A program made the position numbers and the translations under genes. The notes under the pieces are model-generated. The model was not told the DNA's origin. It saw nothing but the letters and a program-made list of their open reading frames with translations, and searched no databases. From NCBI GenBank assembly GCA_030512295.1, contig JAULSR010000001.1, positions 5,417,001 to 5,481,000 on the forward strand: a stretch of 64,000 bases of DNA, in the 5' to 3' direction. Shown piece by piece: positions 41,326 to 52,587 of this stretch; position 1 is the stretch's first letter; each line of letters starts with the position of its first letter. Source of the stretch: Bombardia bombarda. Lineage: Eukaryota > Ascomycota > Sordariomycetes > Sordariales > Lasiosphaeriaceae.

Positions 41326-42332
41326 ATGCCACCACCCACCACCCCACCCCCCGCCCCCCTCTCCGAAATCCTCCTCTCCCTCATCTTCCCCTGGCGCTTC
41401 ATCCTCATCTCCCTCTCCTTCCTCCCCGCCACCATCCGCTCCCTCCCCTTATCCTCCCTCCTCTCCTGGCCCGCCCTCCAATCCGCCTGGTTCTCCCGCT
41501 TCTGGGCCGTCGCCGGCCCCCAGGTCCGCGAGGGCGCCGAGCCGCGCGTCGTCCCCCTCCTCGAGGGGCGTGTCTCCAACGGCCGCGTCGTCGAGCGCGG
41601 CGCCGCCCACGTCCCCGGCGTCGGCGGCACCGTCCTCGAGATTGGGCCCGGCAGCGGCATGTGGGTGAGCATCTTTTCGGATCGCTACCTCGACTCGTCA
41701 ACTTCGGCTGTGGCAACCGGTGCCAGCAGTACTAGTGGTGCCAGTACCACCAATAAAACAACAACACCAGCAGTCGGGAGTCGCTCCCGCGTCACGCGCG
41801 TCTACGGCGTCGAGCCCAACAAGGGCGTGCACCCGCTGCTGCGCGCCCAGATTGCGGCTGCCGGGCTCGAGGACGTGTACGAGGTTGTGCCCGTGGGCAT
41901 TGAGGACCTGGCTTCGTCCGGACGGGTTGCCCCAGAGAGCGTCGATTGCATTGTTTCTGTACTCTGCTTGTGCAGCATCCCCGAGCCGCGTCGCAACATC
42001 AAGGAGCTGTATGGCTACCTCAAACCCGGCGGCCGCTGGTTCGTCTATGAGCATGTTGTGCGTCCGCCTTCGCAGGGCTTGTTCATGTCCCTTTATCAAA
42101 GTACGTCGCTTTTATCTGTCCAATTTGCCGATTAAATGCTAACAATTGCCCGCAATACACAGGGTTTGTGAACATCTTTTGGCCACACGCTATCGGTGGA
42201 TGCAACATTCAGCGAGACACTGAAACGTGGCTCAGGGAGGCCGGCCCATGGAGCGATATAGATCTGGTCCACCCGCCTGATGAGGTCTGGTTTCACACTT
42301 TGCCTCATGTCATTGGCATTCTCACAAAGTGA
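41326..42332 (+). CDS. METTL7-like SAM-dependent methyltransferase, membrane-anchored
   Basis: Model: join(41326..42100,42163..42332), 314 aa, one 62 nt intron with ATGCTAACA branch site. A proline-rich start leads into a hydrophobic N-terminal segment (ILLSLIFPWRFILISLSFLP) that could anchor the protein in a membrane. Class I methyltransferase motif I is VLEIGPGSGMW, the post-I acidic residue lies in VYGVEPNKG, and motif IV/V regions are VDCIVSVLCLCSIPEP and LKPGGRWFVYEHV. The second exon gives the METTL7-like ending (NIFWPHAIGGCNI, then VWFHTLPHVIGILTK). Human METTL7 proteins are ER/lipid-droplet thiol methyltransferases; substrate here is unknown. A Ser/Thr/Gly-rich insertion (STSGASTTNKTTT) interrupts the Rossmann core. 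Confidence 0.83.
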
Positions 42333-42648
42333 TTGTGGTGTCATAATCAACATGAGATAAATGCGAGAATTCCAGCATCGAAGACCAACGATATTTGCTT
42401 TATATACTCAGACTTTGTGATATCCACCCACGACTATGTCCATCTACCTTCATTTTAGTGAAGGTGAAATCCCAGAACATGATCATGGAGATGACCGATT
42501 GAAGAGACTGAAACTGGAAGCAATCAGGTCGCCCAAGAGTTTGTATCCCCCAAGCATTCAACTCGCCTCCATAACAGAGAGAATATAAATCGTTGGGGAA
42601 CCCCATCAAAGCTCACGCCTCGCTATCGAGCATGTCAACGACTTCCAG
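42333..42648. other. convergent intergenic region
   Basis: 316 bp between the 3' ends of the methyltransferase and the zinc-knuckle gene; 3' UTRs only. Confidence 0.5.
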
Positions 42649-44495
42649 TTACCAATCAGCAGCAGGGGCAGGGCCCGAATCCCAGCCGCCACTTCCTCCA
42701 GCAGCAGGTTCAGCAGCTTGCGCATTCCATGAGTCGTTTCCTCCGCCAGCATGTCCACCGTCAAACCCAGATGACTCAAAGCCAGGCGCTTCGAATCCTC
42801 CACCGCCACCGTTGGAGTTACCACCGTCATTTTGGACAGCATCGTCGTCAACATGAGAATTGGTGCACTTCGACTTGAAGTGTCCCATCTGCTGGCAGTT
42901 GGAACACTTGACACGGGAGACTGTCGAATGATTAGCTGGTGCGCCCGACACAAGCAAAATATCAACTTACTGTCACGCGGCTTCGGGCACTCCTTGCCCG
43001 TATGGCCAAATTCATCGCAGTTTCTGCACTGCACCTTGGCCATGTTCTTTGGCTCTGGACAGTCCTTCGCCATGTGACCCTCCTGATCACAATTACGGCA
43101 GCCACGGCTACCACCTCCCTGTGGGCAATCCTTGGAGAAATGTCCCACTGTTGACATTAGTCACACATCATCTCGTGCGGAGTTGGGTATCTTACTCTCA
43201 TTGCACTTCCGACATTCGACATTGGCGGCGGAGCGCTCTTCGGGGCCTATAGAAACATCAGCTCATCAGATCATGCGGATGGGTAATCAGTCTGTTATTC
43301 CTACAATCTGAAACCTTATGTCCGGCGTTTCTGTGAAGATGTTAGCCTCCTTATGACACCAAACATGAGGAAACACGTCAGTACATACCCGCAGTTCTTG
43401 CACGTAAACTTGTCCACGCGGGGAGTAGGACCTGTTGTTGGTCAGCCCAGTTGTCATTGCCTCGACAAGAAAACAGCAACTTACAATCTCGGACGCGATG
43501 GCCGACCGAGTCACAGTTGAAGCATTTGATTGCACGAACTGTGTCCGGTTCGTTTCTCTCCTCGGGGCAGCTCCTCCTAGCATGTCCTAGCTCGTTGCAG
43601 TTGCCGCACTTAGGGACACCACGAGGGACCACCTCGCCAGCATCCTGAAGTCGCTCCATGTTCTCCGCCTCATCGGCGGGCCAACGCTCGCGGTCGCAAG
43701 GACGAGGGGGATTCCACTGGAAGCGATAAGTGACGGTGTAAGTCTTGTCCAGGTTGCCCTGGAGATCCATGTTTGTCAAAGTCATGGCCAAGTTTTGCTT
43801 CTCGACGGCAATAAGCCACAGCTTGAGGCCCTGAGTGCGGAAGGCTTCCTCAATCTGCTGGTACGTAGTCTCAGGAGCCGATTTGACATAAGCCTGCAGA
43901 GCAGCCTTGAAGTCATCAATGTCACGATCCTCGGCTGCCTCCTTCAGTAGCTCCCAGGCGGCCTCGGTGGTCATGTCCGGAATATGACTGCGGTCGACCA
44001 GTCGAGGCTTTTCGCAGGTGCTGGCGACGTGGCCTAGGTTCATCGCAGTTAGATTCATCCCATTGGATCCAGTTTCAGCAACATCACATTACCTTTCTCG
44101 TGGCAGTTTGTGCAGATACGCTCCGGACAATCTTTGGCCATATGATCTGGCGCATCACACATTCGGCAGCTCATTGGCTTGGGGCACTCCTTGGCCCAGT
44201 GGCCCTCCTCGCCACAGCGGCGGCAAGCGCCTTCGAGAACACGAGAAGGTCGCTCGCCATCATTGTCTCCCGGACCGTTGTCACCGAAGCCAGTATGGCT
44301 GTCGTTGTTGTTGAAATCGCCACCGTCAGAGGGACCATTGCCCCATGCTCCAGAAGCGGCTGGTCCAGCGGCTGGTCCGGCGCCCCAATCACCACCACCA
44401 CCATTGTCGTTGGCGTTGGTGTTGGGGGTCTCCCAAGAGTCAGCAGCGGCAGTGCCATCATTGCCCCAGTCATTGTTGGGTGTTTCCCACGACAT
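42649..44495 (-). CDS. CCHC zinc-knuckle protein with ten knuckles (CNBP/Gis2/Byr3 relative)
   Basis: Model: complement(join(42649..42920,42971..43147,43196..43246,43305..43330,43389..43431,43485..44033,44093..44495)), 506 aa; every junction closes in phase and each splice rebuilds a knuckle. A Trp/Gly/Asn-rich N-terminus (MSWETPNNDWGNDG) precedes three CX2CX4HX4C knuckles (the first is CRRCGEEGHWAKEC). An insert of about 130 residues follows, helical then beta-like (DIDDFKAALQAYVKSAPETT, TYTVTYRFQWNPP). Seven more knuckles come next, and a Gly/Asn-rich tail ends PAPAADW. Knuckle arrays bind single-stranded nucleic acid; CNBP and Gis2 act in mRNA translation and stress granules. The insert is not part of CNBP or Gis2, so the role may differ. 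Exons of 26, 43 and 51 nt are unusually small. Confidence 0.88.
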
Positions 44496-47400
44496 GATTG
44501 CGGCTTCTTCGAACAATTTCGTCAGCTCTTTTGTTCAATCCGGCCCCTCTTCAAATCACGATGTCAGGAAGCACTCGATGTGAGTAGACGATGACGATGA
44601 TGTCAGATGAGAAGTGAACTGCAGTGGGGCAAATCCCAGGTGGGAGGCGTGAGCGAACAAGACGAGAAGAGTCGTGATCGAACGAACGAAGGAATGAAAT
44701 TGGGGAATGGGGGGCTACCGTCACTCGTGGTCTCAACACTCGTATGACGAGCAGCTTGTAGCAATTCTCTGCCCAAGGGAGTGGTGCGAGGTGGGAAAGG
44801 ATGGGGATGACGGCGCGGTGTGAGACGAGAATGAACGTGAGGGCGCCGGGTAGATTGAAGAGAGCATGAAGAGAGTTCGAGAAAGTCAACGTACCTCGAC
44901 GACGAGAAGGAGTATCCCGGATCAATCACAGGCTACGAGGCAAATCTTTGTCCGATGTCGTGCAAATGTCGAGGTCGACGAAGGGGCGGAAATGGAAAGT
45001 CGGAAGGAGGCAGAAGGGTGGGACAGTGGTTTGCTCCCTCGCCAGATCGATGTGAGATGCGTTTTGTTGCTAGAGGAAGGAATGCCAGGCGGCAGGATGA
45101 GGAGGAAAAGAATTGAAGGGGAAAAGGCGAGGCCTAGGGAGGGCAGATTCTACCGGGTTGCTCTAGCTCTCTAGCTGGTTGGAATACCGAGGGAAAGTGG
45201 AACCACCTCAGTCGCACCTTCCTTCATAGGATTTGAAGTTCATGGGCGTGCTCACTTCAGTTCTCAGACAGCCCAGGCACCTAGGGAAGGAATGACAGAG
45301 CTTCTAGCGGCGGGATAACAGCAAGACAACACCTAACCGCCCAGGCGGCTCAGGAGTAACGCCCGTTATCTGACATCGGTTGCTGCCGGTTGCAGTTGCT
45401 GGCTGCTCATGGCTCGCGGACGCAACCGCGGCAACGCGTTCACGACACCTGCTCGAAGCCCGCCAGGATGGCTTGGTCCAATCTTTACATCTCATAGCTC
45501 GCACAATCAGAGTCACCATGGGTTCCTGCAAGGCGATATTCACGCCGTGTTCATGAAAGCAGTGTTCTCACGGGTAGCCAGCCGTCGCTGGCATCCTGTT
45601 ATTTAACGCCGAGCCCACCAATTTTCCGCACTGCTCATAGTTTGTGATGCCTCTTTTTATAGGGCAGCGAGGGCCTTCTTGTGTTGCCCCGAGTCCGGCT
45701 CCTCTATTGTTAGGCAATAATGTCTGCCGAGGACTGTTTTCATCTGTGATAGCTGAAGAGACAGATTGACCAAAGATCAGCCGATCCTCCATTCCAAAAT
45801 GATCACACGTCCGACAATCGATCTTTGCGCAATGACTTCAATCTGATTAAAGGTGTTGAACTCGGTTTTATAAGTACTGATGTCATGGAACAATAGGACA
45901 CCACCATTGGCAATGAAACTGGGCCCGTTACAGTATTGCGTGATTCAATCACCAAAAGGTAGAAACTCCTGCATGTTGAAATGTAAAACCTACCGCTTGA
46001 CTCGTCATTCTCAGATCAGCAGAACTTTTGACCAAGCTTCCATATTCGCAAGACAGGTTGGTATTTTCCATCATGAAATCCTGATAAATCAACGCTTTTT
46101 GTGACACCATAACAGTCAGCAGACCAAGATCTACTCTTCGAAAAGAAATTATCTTAATTATTTGGATTTTATTTGCCAATAGTTCATATGATGTGGTTCT
46201 TTAATGTTAGGCTATATATGCAGATATGTGTGCTACAATATCGAGTGAGATTGGTATCAAGTAAGTTGAATGTCAGGTGAGGTGAATGTCAAATGAGGTG
46301 AGGGCAAACGAGAACCCTCGATCTCGGCTGTGTGGAGATCTTAACGGGTTGGATCGTAATTCCAAGTTTGGCAGCTCAAGTACAGTAGTGATGATAGAAT
46401 CGGTACATAATAACTCTTCTGGGATATATTTTGTATGTCCTCATTTTCTTTGATATTATTTTGCTATTTTGTATGATTAATATTAAGGCATCGACACCCG
46501 ATTCGGTTGGCCCCTTGGCTAGCCCCTGAATTCCCGGACCCGCGAAACGGGTGTGGGGCCGACCATAATCGCGGGTTAGGGTTGCATTCATGAACACGCT
46601 CGAGACACGTACCCGAAACACGACGACAACTATCCCAGCACAACGAGGAATACAAGATCTAAAGACACTGGGAATCGCTTCAGAAGGCCTTGGAAACTAC
46701 GTATTGCCATTTTAAAGGTGAGAAAATGAGCTAGGCTTGCGCAATCGGGCCAAGTATCGCAGTCGTTGTCAAGAGACAAAACAGTAAACTGTGCAATATT
46801 GGCTCGTCTTCGTCAGACGAAAATAAACCTGAGAGAAACGACTTCCAATCCTGCGCATGGCGATCGCTGCAGAGGGTCCGGACCCGGAGGTTGGGCTGCG
46901 CAAAGCAACCCAATAGTGAACGTCGATCGCCTCCTTGATTCCTCTGGGTCGGTCACATTCAAGAACACCCCACCAGTACGGATCAAAAGCCACACACCAC
47001 CCCCCCCCCCCCCTGCCGAGAAAGGTGAGCCTGAAGCTCGAACGTTTGGTGACAGCCAGAGGGGAAATAACCATCACGTTGACGTAGTGAGACGCAAAAG
47101 CGCCCAAAACCTAGGTGGTCTAGAAAACGAATTCTCGTAAAGATCTATTTTATCCTGATAACGGGATAGGAAGGTGACATGTTCCATCCACAGGACGGCT
47201 CTAATTCCAATCACGAGGGACAGTTTTCTCGCACGGTTTAGCTATGCGAGCTGCACAAGCAAGTTTCAGGGACAAGACGCCGAGAGGGGTGGCAAGCGGG
47301 CACAAAGAGCTCACCCCGCAGTTGGTTAGTCCCTATCTCGGAACTTGGACAAGGGAGGGCAGGCTGTCTTGATGTTTGCTGGTGGTGCCCAAGGGCAAAC

Positions 47401-47567
47401 AAAGTATAAAGACGAGGCTATTTGTGTCAAAAAAAGGACAGAATAGTCTTGTATAGGCAGCTTCCTCGAACTTTGGTAAAAGAGGGGTTTCTCGAGTTTC
47501 GCACAAACCAACGATTACAGCACGTCTTGAGAGACATCATAGACGGTCAAGTCAACGATATTGCACC
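44496..47567. other. 3.1 kb divergent gene-poor region
   Basis: Contains the promoters of the zinc-knuckle and aldo/keto reductase genes at its ends. No coding frame recognised. 45.8-46.5 kb is AT-rich, then composition switches sharply to GC-rich near 46500. Short direct repeats of GGTGAATGTCA occur near 46264-46295, and a C14 run lies at 47000..47013. This could be decayed mobile DNA, but no terminal repeats or transposase fragments were seen. Confidence 0.45.
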
Positions 47568-48758
47568 ATGTCCAAACCCGAAGGTCTCCCTCCGATGGAA
47601 TACCGATTCCTTGGTAGGTCTGGTCTCCAAGTCTCAGCCATCTCTCTTGGCGGGTGGCTCACATATGGCGGACATGTCGACCGCGAGGGGACCTTTGCGT
47701 GCATGAAGGCGGCCTACGATTGCGGCGTCAACTTCTTCGACTGCGCCGAGGGGTATGCATCGGGCGAGTCCGAGAAGGTCATGGGCGAGGCCATCAAGAA
47801 GTACGGCTGGAAGCGGAACGACCTCGTCATTTCTACCAAGGTGTGTATATACTTCAGCCCTTTTACCCGAACCACATGGCGCTAATTCGTTCACCTATCT
47901 CAGCTCTACTGGGGCGGCGGGTTCGGCGAGATCAAGGTCAACAACACTGGCCTCTCGCGGAAGCACATCATCGAGGGCATGAATATGTCCCTGGAGAGGC
48001 TTCAGCTGGACTATGTCGACCTGATCTACGCGCACCGGCCGGATAGGCGGACGCCAATGGAGGAGACGGTGCGCGCCTTCAACCACCTCATCAGCACAGG
48101 CAAGGCGCTGTACTGGGGCACGTCTGAGTGGAACGCCGACGAGATCGCGCAGGCGTGGCGGTACGCGGACAAGTTGGGCCTGATTGGGCCTCTGATGGGT
48201 ATGCGCTCAAGTTCCTGTTTCTTGTCCATCCACTCCCGAGAATTGACATGGATGAGTGGCTGACTGACTGTGTGTGAATATCCAGAGCAACCGCAATACA
48301 ACATGCTGGAGCGCACCAAGGTGGAGCATGAATACGCGCATCTCTACCGCGAGACGGGGCTGGGCCTGACCATCTTCTCGCCCCTCAAGCAGGGCATCCT
48401 GTCGGGCAAGTACAAGGACGGAATTCCTGACGACTCGCGCTTCGCCCAGACACAGGTCGAATTCGTTGCCGGTTACTGGAAACGCACAGGCAAGGAGCAG
48501 TTCCAGGCCATCGTCGACCAGGTCAACAGCCTGCAGCCCATCGCCGAGAAGCTGGGTGTCAAGCTGAGCGTCTTAGCCCTGGCGTGGGTGCTTGCGAACC
48601 CGAACGTAAGCTCGGCCATCACGGGAGCGAGCAGCCCAGCGCAGGTCTATGAGAACATCGAGGCCATTGCCGTGTACAAGAAGTTGACGCCCGAGATTCT
48701 AAAGGAGATTGACCAGAAGCTGAACAATAAGCCGCCGGCCATCACGGCTCGGTTTTGA
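47568..48758 (+). CDS. aldo/keto reductase, voltage-gated K+ channel beta-subunit type (AKR6)
   Basis: Model: join(47568..47840,47904..48198,48286..48758), 346 aa; introns of 63 and 87 nt. (alpha/beta)8 barrel with the AKR tetrad: Asp58 and Tyr63 in FFDCAEGYASGESE, Lys91 at the end of exon 1 (VISTK) and His135 in YAHRPD. NADPH-binding residues fall in FSPLKQGILSGKY and the C-terminal ITGASSPAQVYENIEAI. The family includes mammalian Kv-beta subunits and fungal/plant oxidoreductases of unknown physiological substrate; no K+ channel gene is nearby. Unlike Kv-beta, which has Asn at the tetrad His position, this protein keeps His, so it is likely an active reductase. Start context CACCATGTC is good. 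Confidence 0.92.
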
Positions 48759-49241
48759 AGGGCGTTTGGTTTTCCATAGGTAGCCGGTCGTTTAGTGAGA
48801 GCCGATGATGGTTTTTTTACTTGTGAGCCGTTCAATTCGTGACTCGCCGCCGTTGTGCATTCCTGAACCACAGGAACCGTTCGAAGTGACAACCTAGGTC
48901 TCTCTTCATCGGGGATTCCAGCTCCAGTGGGTCGGTTTAAAGTTGGCACCCCTTTTTCAGTGCACGGTTGCGTAGCCGGGCAGGGATCTAGAGCGTTTTT
49001 GCAGCCCAAGTGACACTGATTGGACCCTAAAACCAGGGGCAATCTTCCAGACAGTCCAGTGCCCCGCTATACCCGCATGTCTCGCCACGCCACCAGAACG
49101 CGGCCTCTGCTTCAGTACCGCTTTGCGGTTGCCCGCGCACCCCGATTCATCGAGTGCATCGCAAAACCTCATTCTTTCATAAGTGATCGTTCAGTCACTT
49201 CCGGGGTTGCTGCCACGTCCTAAGCCGCTCAAAAAGCTGCC
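48759..49241. promoter_or_regulatory. tandem intergenic region: AKR 3' UTR and DES1 promoter
   Basis: 483 bp between two rightward genes; no gene within. Holds the desaturase promoter. Confidence 0.45.
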
Positions 49242-50577
49242 ATGGCCGCCTCAATGACGACAACGACAAGCTCCTCCTCGAGGAGGAAGGAGCCCGCCGT
49301 CAATGGCTTGACCAAAGACGAGACCATGACAATCAACGGCGAGGGCGACGCCAGCGACTCAACGTCGTATCGAGACTTTTTCTGGACTTATACTGAGGAG
49401 CCTCACCGGACACGGCGCCTCGCCATCATCAAGGCGCATCCCCAGGTAAGTCCCTTGGGGTTTTTGGAGTACAGTTGATGACTGGCTGGCGACCAATTGG
49501 CGCTGACCACCCTCTCTCCTTTACACAGGTCACCAAGCTCTGCGGGCCCGAGCCTCTGACCAAATACGTCGTCGCCGGCGTCGTCTGCCTGCAGCTCGTG
49601 CTCGCCCACCTCCTGCGCAACACGCCCTTCTGGTCATGGAAGTTCTGGGCCGTGGCCTACGTCTTTGGCGCGACCGCCAACCAGAACCTCTTCCTCGCCA
49701 TCCACGAGATCTCGCACAACCTCGCCTTCAGATCGCCCCTGGCCAACCGCCTGATCGCCATCGTCGCCAACCTGCCCATCGCGGTGCCCTATAGCGCCTC
49801 GTTCCGCGTATGTCTTTCCATTCTTCATACTTTTCCGATGGCAAAATAATAATAACTAACATCCCATCCCAGCCCTACCACCTAACCCACCACAAGTCCC
49901 TCGGCGTCGACGGCCTCGACACCGACCTGCCCACCGCCTTCGAGGCCATCTTCCTCGACTCCATCCTCGGCAAGGCCTTCTTCTGCACCTTCCAAATCTT
50001 TTTCTACGCCCTGCGCCCCATGACCGTCTACCGCGTCCCCTTCACCGGCATCCACCTCCTCAACGTCATCGTCCAGCTGTCCTTCGACTACACCATCTAC
50101 GCCCTCCTCCCTGCCTACTTCTCGGGCTCCTCGCTGCTCTACCTGCTGCTGTCGTCCTTCCTCGCCGGCTCGCTCCACCCCACCGCCGGCCACTTCATCG
50201 CCGAGCACTACGTCTACGAGAAGATCACGCCCACCGCCCGCGACCCCGCCAACGGCATCCCCATCCCCGAGACGTACAGCTACTACGGCCCCTTGAACTT
50301 TTTCACGTATAACGTGGGCCTGCACAACGAGCATCACGATTTCCCCGCGATCCCCTGGACGCGCCTGCCTAAGCTGCATGAGATGGCAAAGGAGTTTTAC
50401 GCCGATTTGCCGCGCCATCGCAGCTGGACGCATGTCATTTGGCAGTTCATTTTTGACGAGGAGATTGGCATGCGGTCGCGCGTCAAGAGGAAGCAGGGAG
50501 GCAGAATTGTCGGTGGTGGGAGCAAGGTGGCTGCGGCTAAGGTGGCGGAGTGGAAGGAGGATGAGATTGAGGCTTGA
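49242..50577 (+). CDS. sphingolipid delta-4 desaturase (DES1/DEGS type)
   Basis: Model: join(49242..49445,49529..49807,49873..50577), 395 aa; introns of 83 and 65 nt. The N-terminal lipid-desaturase segment (SYRDFFWTYTEEPHRTRRL) precedes membrane helices. Three His boxes bind the di-iron centre: HEISH (127-131), HLTHH (164-168, completed right after the second splice) and HNEHH (312-316). The enzyme introduces the 4,5-trans double bond into dihydroceramide in the ER, a step in fungal glucosylceramide synthesis. The tail is basic/Gly-rich (KRKQGGRIVGGGSK). Length is near the family norm of about 330-410. Confidence 0.95.
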
Positions 50578-52587
50578 AGTTTCTTTTTTTCTTTTTTTTT
50601 GGTTGGGTTGGGCTTGCTTGGTGGTTGCGAAAAGGAATGCCCTATGTTAGATTATAGGGGGTTCTGGTTAATGTGTACGAGTGGGTTTGCGAATGGGTGG
50701 CTGGCTTGGCTTGGTCTGGTTTGTGGACGAGTACTATCTATCTTAGGTAGGCATGCAAGCAGGCGAGCGGGCGAGCGAGCGTGTAAGAATACTGGGAAGA
50801 GCCTTTGTAGGCCGATAGACCTAGATGGTGTTCTGAAAGGCTCCTGAACTGTACATATATATAGTTGCTATTGGATTAGGCATTTCCACTTGGGATGCTT
50901 ATTGGACATACTTTGATAGATGCTTGAATTATGTGTGAATAATGTTATTGTATTATCCTCAGCATGCGAATATGTGCGACTAATACGATGGAGTGCCCAG
51001 AAGCAAGTAGCGAAGGAATCTTGTTCACTTACATCTCTATCACCTGCTCGTGCCAAAGGTAGTTTAAAAATACCATTGGAATTCCCAGTCACAATATATC
51101 TACTGTATTCCGGAATTCACCTTCTGATTGGCTTAGTTTTTAAGCTGCTATTATGTCTATAAAAGGCGAATGCACATTGTACACAAATTTACACCCCAAA
51201 CCGCACAGCGAACCAGGATATATAGTATTTGGGTACCATATTCGCCTCGTAAGAGCAACGACAAGAAGAGCGAGAATCTTAAGGTCAAGCTACCTGGGTA
51301 GGTAGCCATACCTTCAAAAGGATCAACCCTCTCGGCAGTATGTAAAGGTACTCTCTGTTTGTCCGATCAATCCCAAGGTAATCCCAGCACAGCTCATGAG
51401 CCCAGTCCCATTCCGATTCCAGTCCTAATACACCACCATACAGCCAGTCCTGTTAGTGTCTCAGCCCCTCCCCTCAGCCCCATATCAGCCCAGTCTGGTT
51501 TTCCATTTAATCCGTCCAGTCCAATCCAGTCCAGTCCAGTCTGTCCTATACCCATTTTGCCCAATACCCATGTATTGTTTGCTGTAATACAATACTAAAA
51601 AGAAAACAGAAATGATAATCATCCTGCGCGTGAGCGCGTATGCGTCATGGAGTATGATGCCAGCTACCTAGCCTGGGCTGATGGGTATGTGTATATGTGT
51701 TTATGTATATGTTTGTGTATGTATAAAAATGCATAGAGATAGTCATAAGGTAAACGGAAAAGAGCCCTGTCTGTTGAGGGGCAGAAACGAGCGGGACAAC
51801 CCTACTTGTGAGAGAGCAGACAAGTGACATATACAATGAATAGGGGACGACAACAGCTTTGAATAAGTAAATAGAATAATACTTGAATACTGGCGACAGT
51901 TGTCTCTTGGGCTCTCGATGTCTCTGCCTTTGTCTGCAAGACTGAAGAGGTCTGTCTGTCTCAACATATGACTGTCGAGGTGACGACTGAAATGGACAAC
52001 TCCGAATTGGTTCGCTGTCATCTTGACGTCTCCTCAACCCGACTCGAGGACAGGACTGATACCTAAAAATACCCAAGTTAGGTAGTTAATGTTTAGTGAA
52101 TCATGTAATAAAACACACAACCCCCAAGCTGTTGAACAATCTCCGTTCTGCATGCAAGTTTGATAGGAAATGTATCAAGAAATTGGGTTCCTTTCTCTCC
52201 GTTTCTCTCCGTTTCTCCTTCTTGCTTTGTACTCTGACCGTCCTTCTCTCCCAATCTCGCACAATTTGTCTCTTGAATGTTCCTGTTGCAGGGTTTTGTG
52301 TATTTGTCTTTGGTTTTCGCCATCCAACGCCCGAAAGCTCCTAGAAAAAACAGAAAGAAAGAAGAAAAAAAAGCAAAACATTTTGTCCACCGCCACAATG
52401 CCATGCACCACGCTCAATATACAGAAGAAAAGAAAGATAAGACGGCGGCGACCCTGCCCTCCCCTCCAGTTTGCAATATTTTCATCATTAGAGAGACAGA
52501 AAATCGACAAAGGGAAAAAGATTATCTTCTGGCGTTGGGCCGCATGTGCGCGGAATCACATGTCGTTTCGTTCCGCGACTTTGGTTT
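50578..52587. other. 2.0 kb convergent intergenic region
   Basis: Between the 3' ends of the desaturase and VAC7. No convincing gene. It includes a CCAGT-repeat tract (about 51512-51541), TATGTGTATATGTG-like repeats near 51680-51720 and A-rich runs near 52340-52380. Confidence 0.45.

Noticed and set aside
46561..46580. Telomeric repeat (GGTTAGGGTT)
   Set aside because: Only one and a half units; no array, so not evidence of a telomere or interstitial telomere tract.
47568..50577. AKR + desaturase as a metabolic cluster
   Set aside because: Adjacent and co-oriented, but the families have no known pathway link and no biosynthetic core enzyme is present.
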